From: Candidatus Methanolliviera sp. GoM_asphalt
Lineage (GTDB): Archaea > Halobacteriota > Methanoliparia > Methanoliparales > Methanoliparaceae
Assembly (NCBI GenBank): GCA_902158745.1
Contig: CABGHH010000105.1
Span: 1-5,898 of the forward strand
DNA: 5,898 nt
Direction: 5' to 3'
Made by a program: the position numbers and the translations under genes. Below, piece by piece: positions 4,889 to 5,898 of this stretch. The notes under the pieces were generated by a model. The model ran no database searches, had not been told where the DNA came from, and saw only the letters and a list, made by a program, of their open reading frames with translations. Positions within the stretch are counted from its first letter, which is position 1. Each line of letters opens with the position of its first letter.

Positions 4889-5803
4889 TTATTCTCCTAC
4901 AAATTCACCGTACTTCTTTCTCGCGAATCCGACAAGCAGATAGTTTATCACGATCAGCACGATTACTATTCCGACTCCAATCCCAATAGACCACCCGACT
5001 TGTGCCTCTGGAGTCATACCAATCATAAATCCGAGCAGACTCCTCCAGTTCTCAAATAATAGGATCGATCCAAATACAAGTCCGGTCACCGGGCCACCGT
5101 GTTTCGCACAGAAATATACGATGTCATTCTGATTTCTTATTCCGCATTCTGCATACCTGGTTATCTTACCGTGATATGTCACTCGTTTGCCCTCTCCGAA
5201 TGGTCTGTCTTGAAATTCCCTCTCCGTTCCATAGTGAACATCGCCGACAGAGGATCCTATTGAACCGATCGTGATCCCCCATATCAATCCAAGGAGTGGC
5301 ATCGGAAAGACACTCTGCATCTCCGCTGGCATCACAGATGCCTGTATATAACAGATCGTCGTTATGGACAACACCGCGATGAAGCCGTGTGTTGCAATAG
5401 GCAACAACTGCCTTATAAAGACATCCATATATATAGGCTGTTCAAATCTTTTCTGTGCGGAGACCCTTCCTAAATGCGCGGTGGATGCAAGTGTCACATG
5501 CACAATCGCTGCGACTCCCGCCCCAATCGGTATCGCGAGTATGGCGGCAAGGCCATTGTTCAATAGAAGCCATGCGATACCAGCTGAAACTGCACAATAC
5601 ACCCCGTATGATGGAGGTTCTCCAGATATCGCCTTATTGAAGAACCTATTCACATACCCGATCTGCGCGGCAAGTTGCACCTGCGAGTTGGGGTTGCTCT
5701 GCGAACCAACGTCCGACTCCAAATCCTCGAATGTCCCTGCAATGAGCGCGAGAAAGGCAACAACTAATGCCAACGCTACAATTGCTATTGTTATAGTTAT
5801 CAT
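4889..5803 (-). CDS. mtrE: Tetrahydromethanopterin S-methyltransferase subunit E (MtrE)
   Basis: First gene of the operon. It encodes a polytopic membrane subunit of the sodium-translocating methyl-H4MPT:coenzyme M methyltransferase, part of the MtrCDE membrane module thought to carry the Na+ path. The 304-residue length fits the family (about 300). The family-specific stretch EDLESDVGSQSNPNSQVQL lies at residues 26-44, followed by FFNKAISGEPPSYG (54-67), QPIYMDV (122-128), HGFIAV (139-144) and GSIGSSVGDVHYGTERE (180-196). These nearly match the Methanothermobacter protein as I remember it. Hydrophobic segments lie at about 3-23, 70-105, 134-156, 168-186, 238-256 and 270-294. The ATG has no Shine-Dalgarno site, but a TATA box lies about 25 bases upstream, so the mRNA is probably leaderless. 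The gene ends 2 nt before mtrD. Confidence 0.98.
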   Translation of the reverse strand: MITITIAIVALALVVAFLALIAGTFEDLESDVGSQSNPNSQVQLAAQIGYVNRFFNKAISGEPPSYGVYCAVSAGIAWLLLNNGLAAILAIPIGAGVAAIVHVTLASTAHLGRVSAQKRFEQPIYMDVFIRQLLPIATHGFIAVLSITTICYIQASVMPAEMQSVFPMPLLGLIWGITIGSIGSSVGDVHYGTEREFQDRPFGEGKRVTYHGKITRYAECGIRNQNDIVYFCAKHGGPVTGLVFGSILLFENWRSLLGFMIGMTPEAQVGWSIGIGVGIVIVLIVINYLLVGFARKKYGEFVGE

Positions 5804-5823
5804 CGGGCGAAGATAACATTTCC

Positions 5824-5845
5824 ATATAATAAAAGTTTCGGTTTA
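5824..5845 (-). promoter_or_regulatory. Promoter of the mtr operon (BRE and TATA box)
   Basis: On the minus strand CGAAA (a TFB recognition-like element) runs into CTTTTATTATAT, a good archaeal TATA box. Its centre is about 25 bases from the mtrE ATG, the distance normally found between TATA box and transcription start. The transcript should therefore begin at or within a few bases of the start codon. Nothing resembling a Shine-Dalgarno site lies between. Confidence 0.7.
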
Positions 5846-5898
5846 TCGGCACTATCGATTTTTCCAGTGGTTTTCAACTTTTTCACATTTTTCAATAG

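Overview
The window holds a complete mtr operon on the minus strand, read right to left as mtrE-mtrD-mtrC-mtrB-mtrA-mtrF-mtrG-mtrH. It encodes the membrane-bound, sodium-pumping N5-methyl-tetrahydromethanopterin:coenzyme M methyltransferase (Mtr). The host is therefore a methane-metabolising euryarchaeote, either a methanogen or a methane/alkane oxidiser running the pathway in reverse. Base composition is moderate and archaeal Shine-Dalgarno sites (GAGGTGAT type) precede most genes. Several subunits are far enough from the Methanothermobacter and Methanosarcina sequences I remember that a less studied lineage is likely. I cannot name it from the sequence.

Layout from right to left. 5804-5898 holds the operon promoter, with a TATA box placed so that the mtrE transcript should start almost at its ATG and be leaderless. 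928-5803 is the eight-gene operon. Gaps are 0-15 nt, except between mtrD and the annotatable start of mtrC. 875-933 holds two tandem hairpins, the second followed by a T-tract on the minus strand, which end the operon. 652-804 is a 50-codon gene on the same strand with a good Shine-Dalgarno site and a prepilin-like N-terminus. 1-640 has no recognised gene. It contains an unusual density of hairpins and three short overlapping open frames that may be remains of one small gene or a structured RNA.

How the genes work together: MtrH moves the methyl group between tetrahydromethanopterin and the corrinoid carried by MtrA. MtrA exchanges methyl with coenzyme M. The reaction is coupled to sodium translocation through the integral membrane subunits MtrC, MtrD and MtrE. 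MtrB, MtrF, MtrG and the MtrA tail supply single membrane helices.

Two features stand out. First, the C-terminal membrane module of MtrA looks like a canonical MtrF, while the free small subunit in the mtrF slot looks like a canonical MtrA tail, so the two modules appear exchanged. Second, the expected N-terminus of MtrC, including an ATG with a ribosome binding site right after mtrD, is present in frame but interrupted by a UGA codon.
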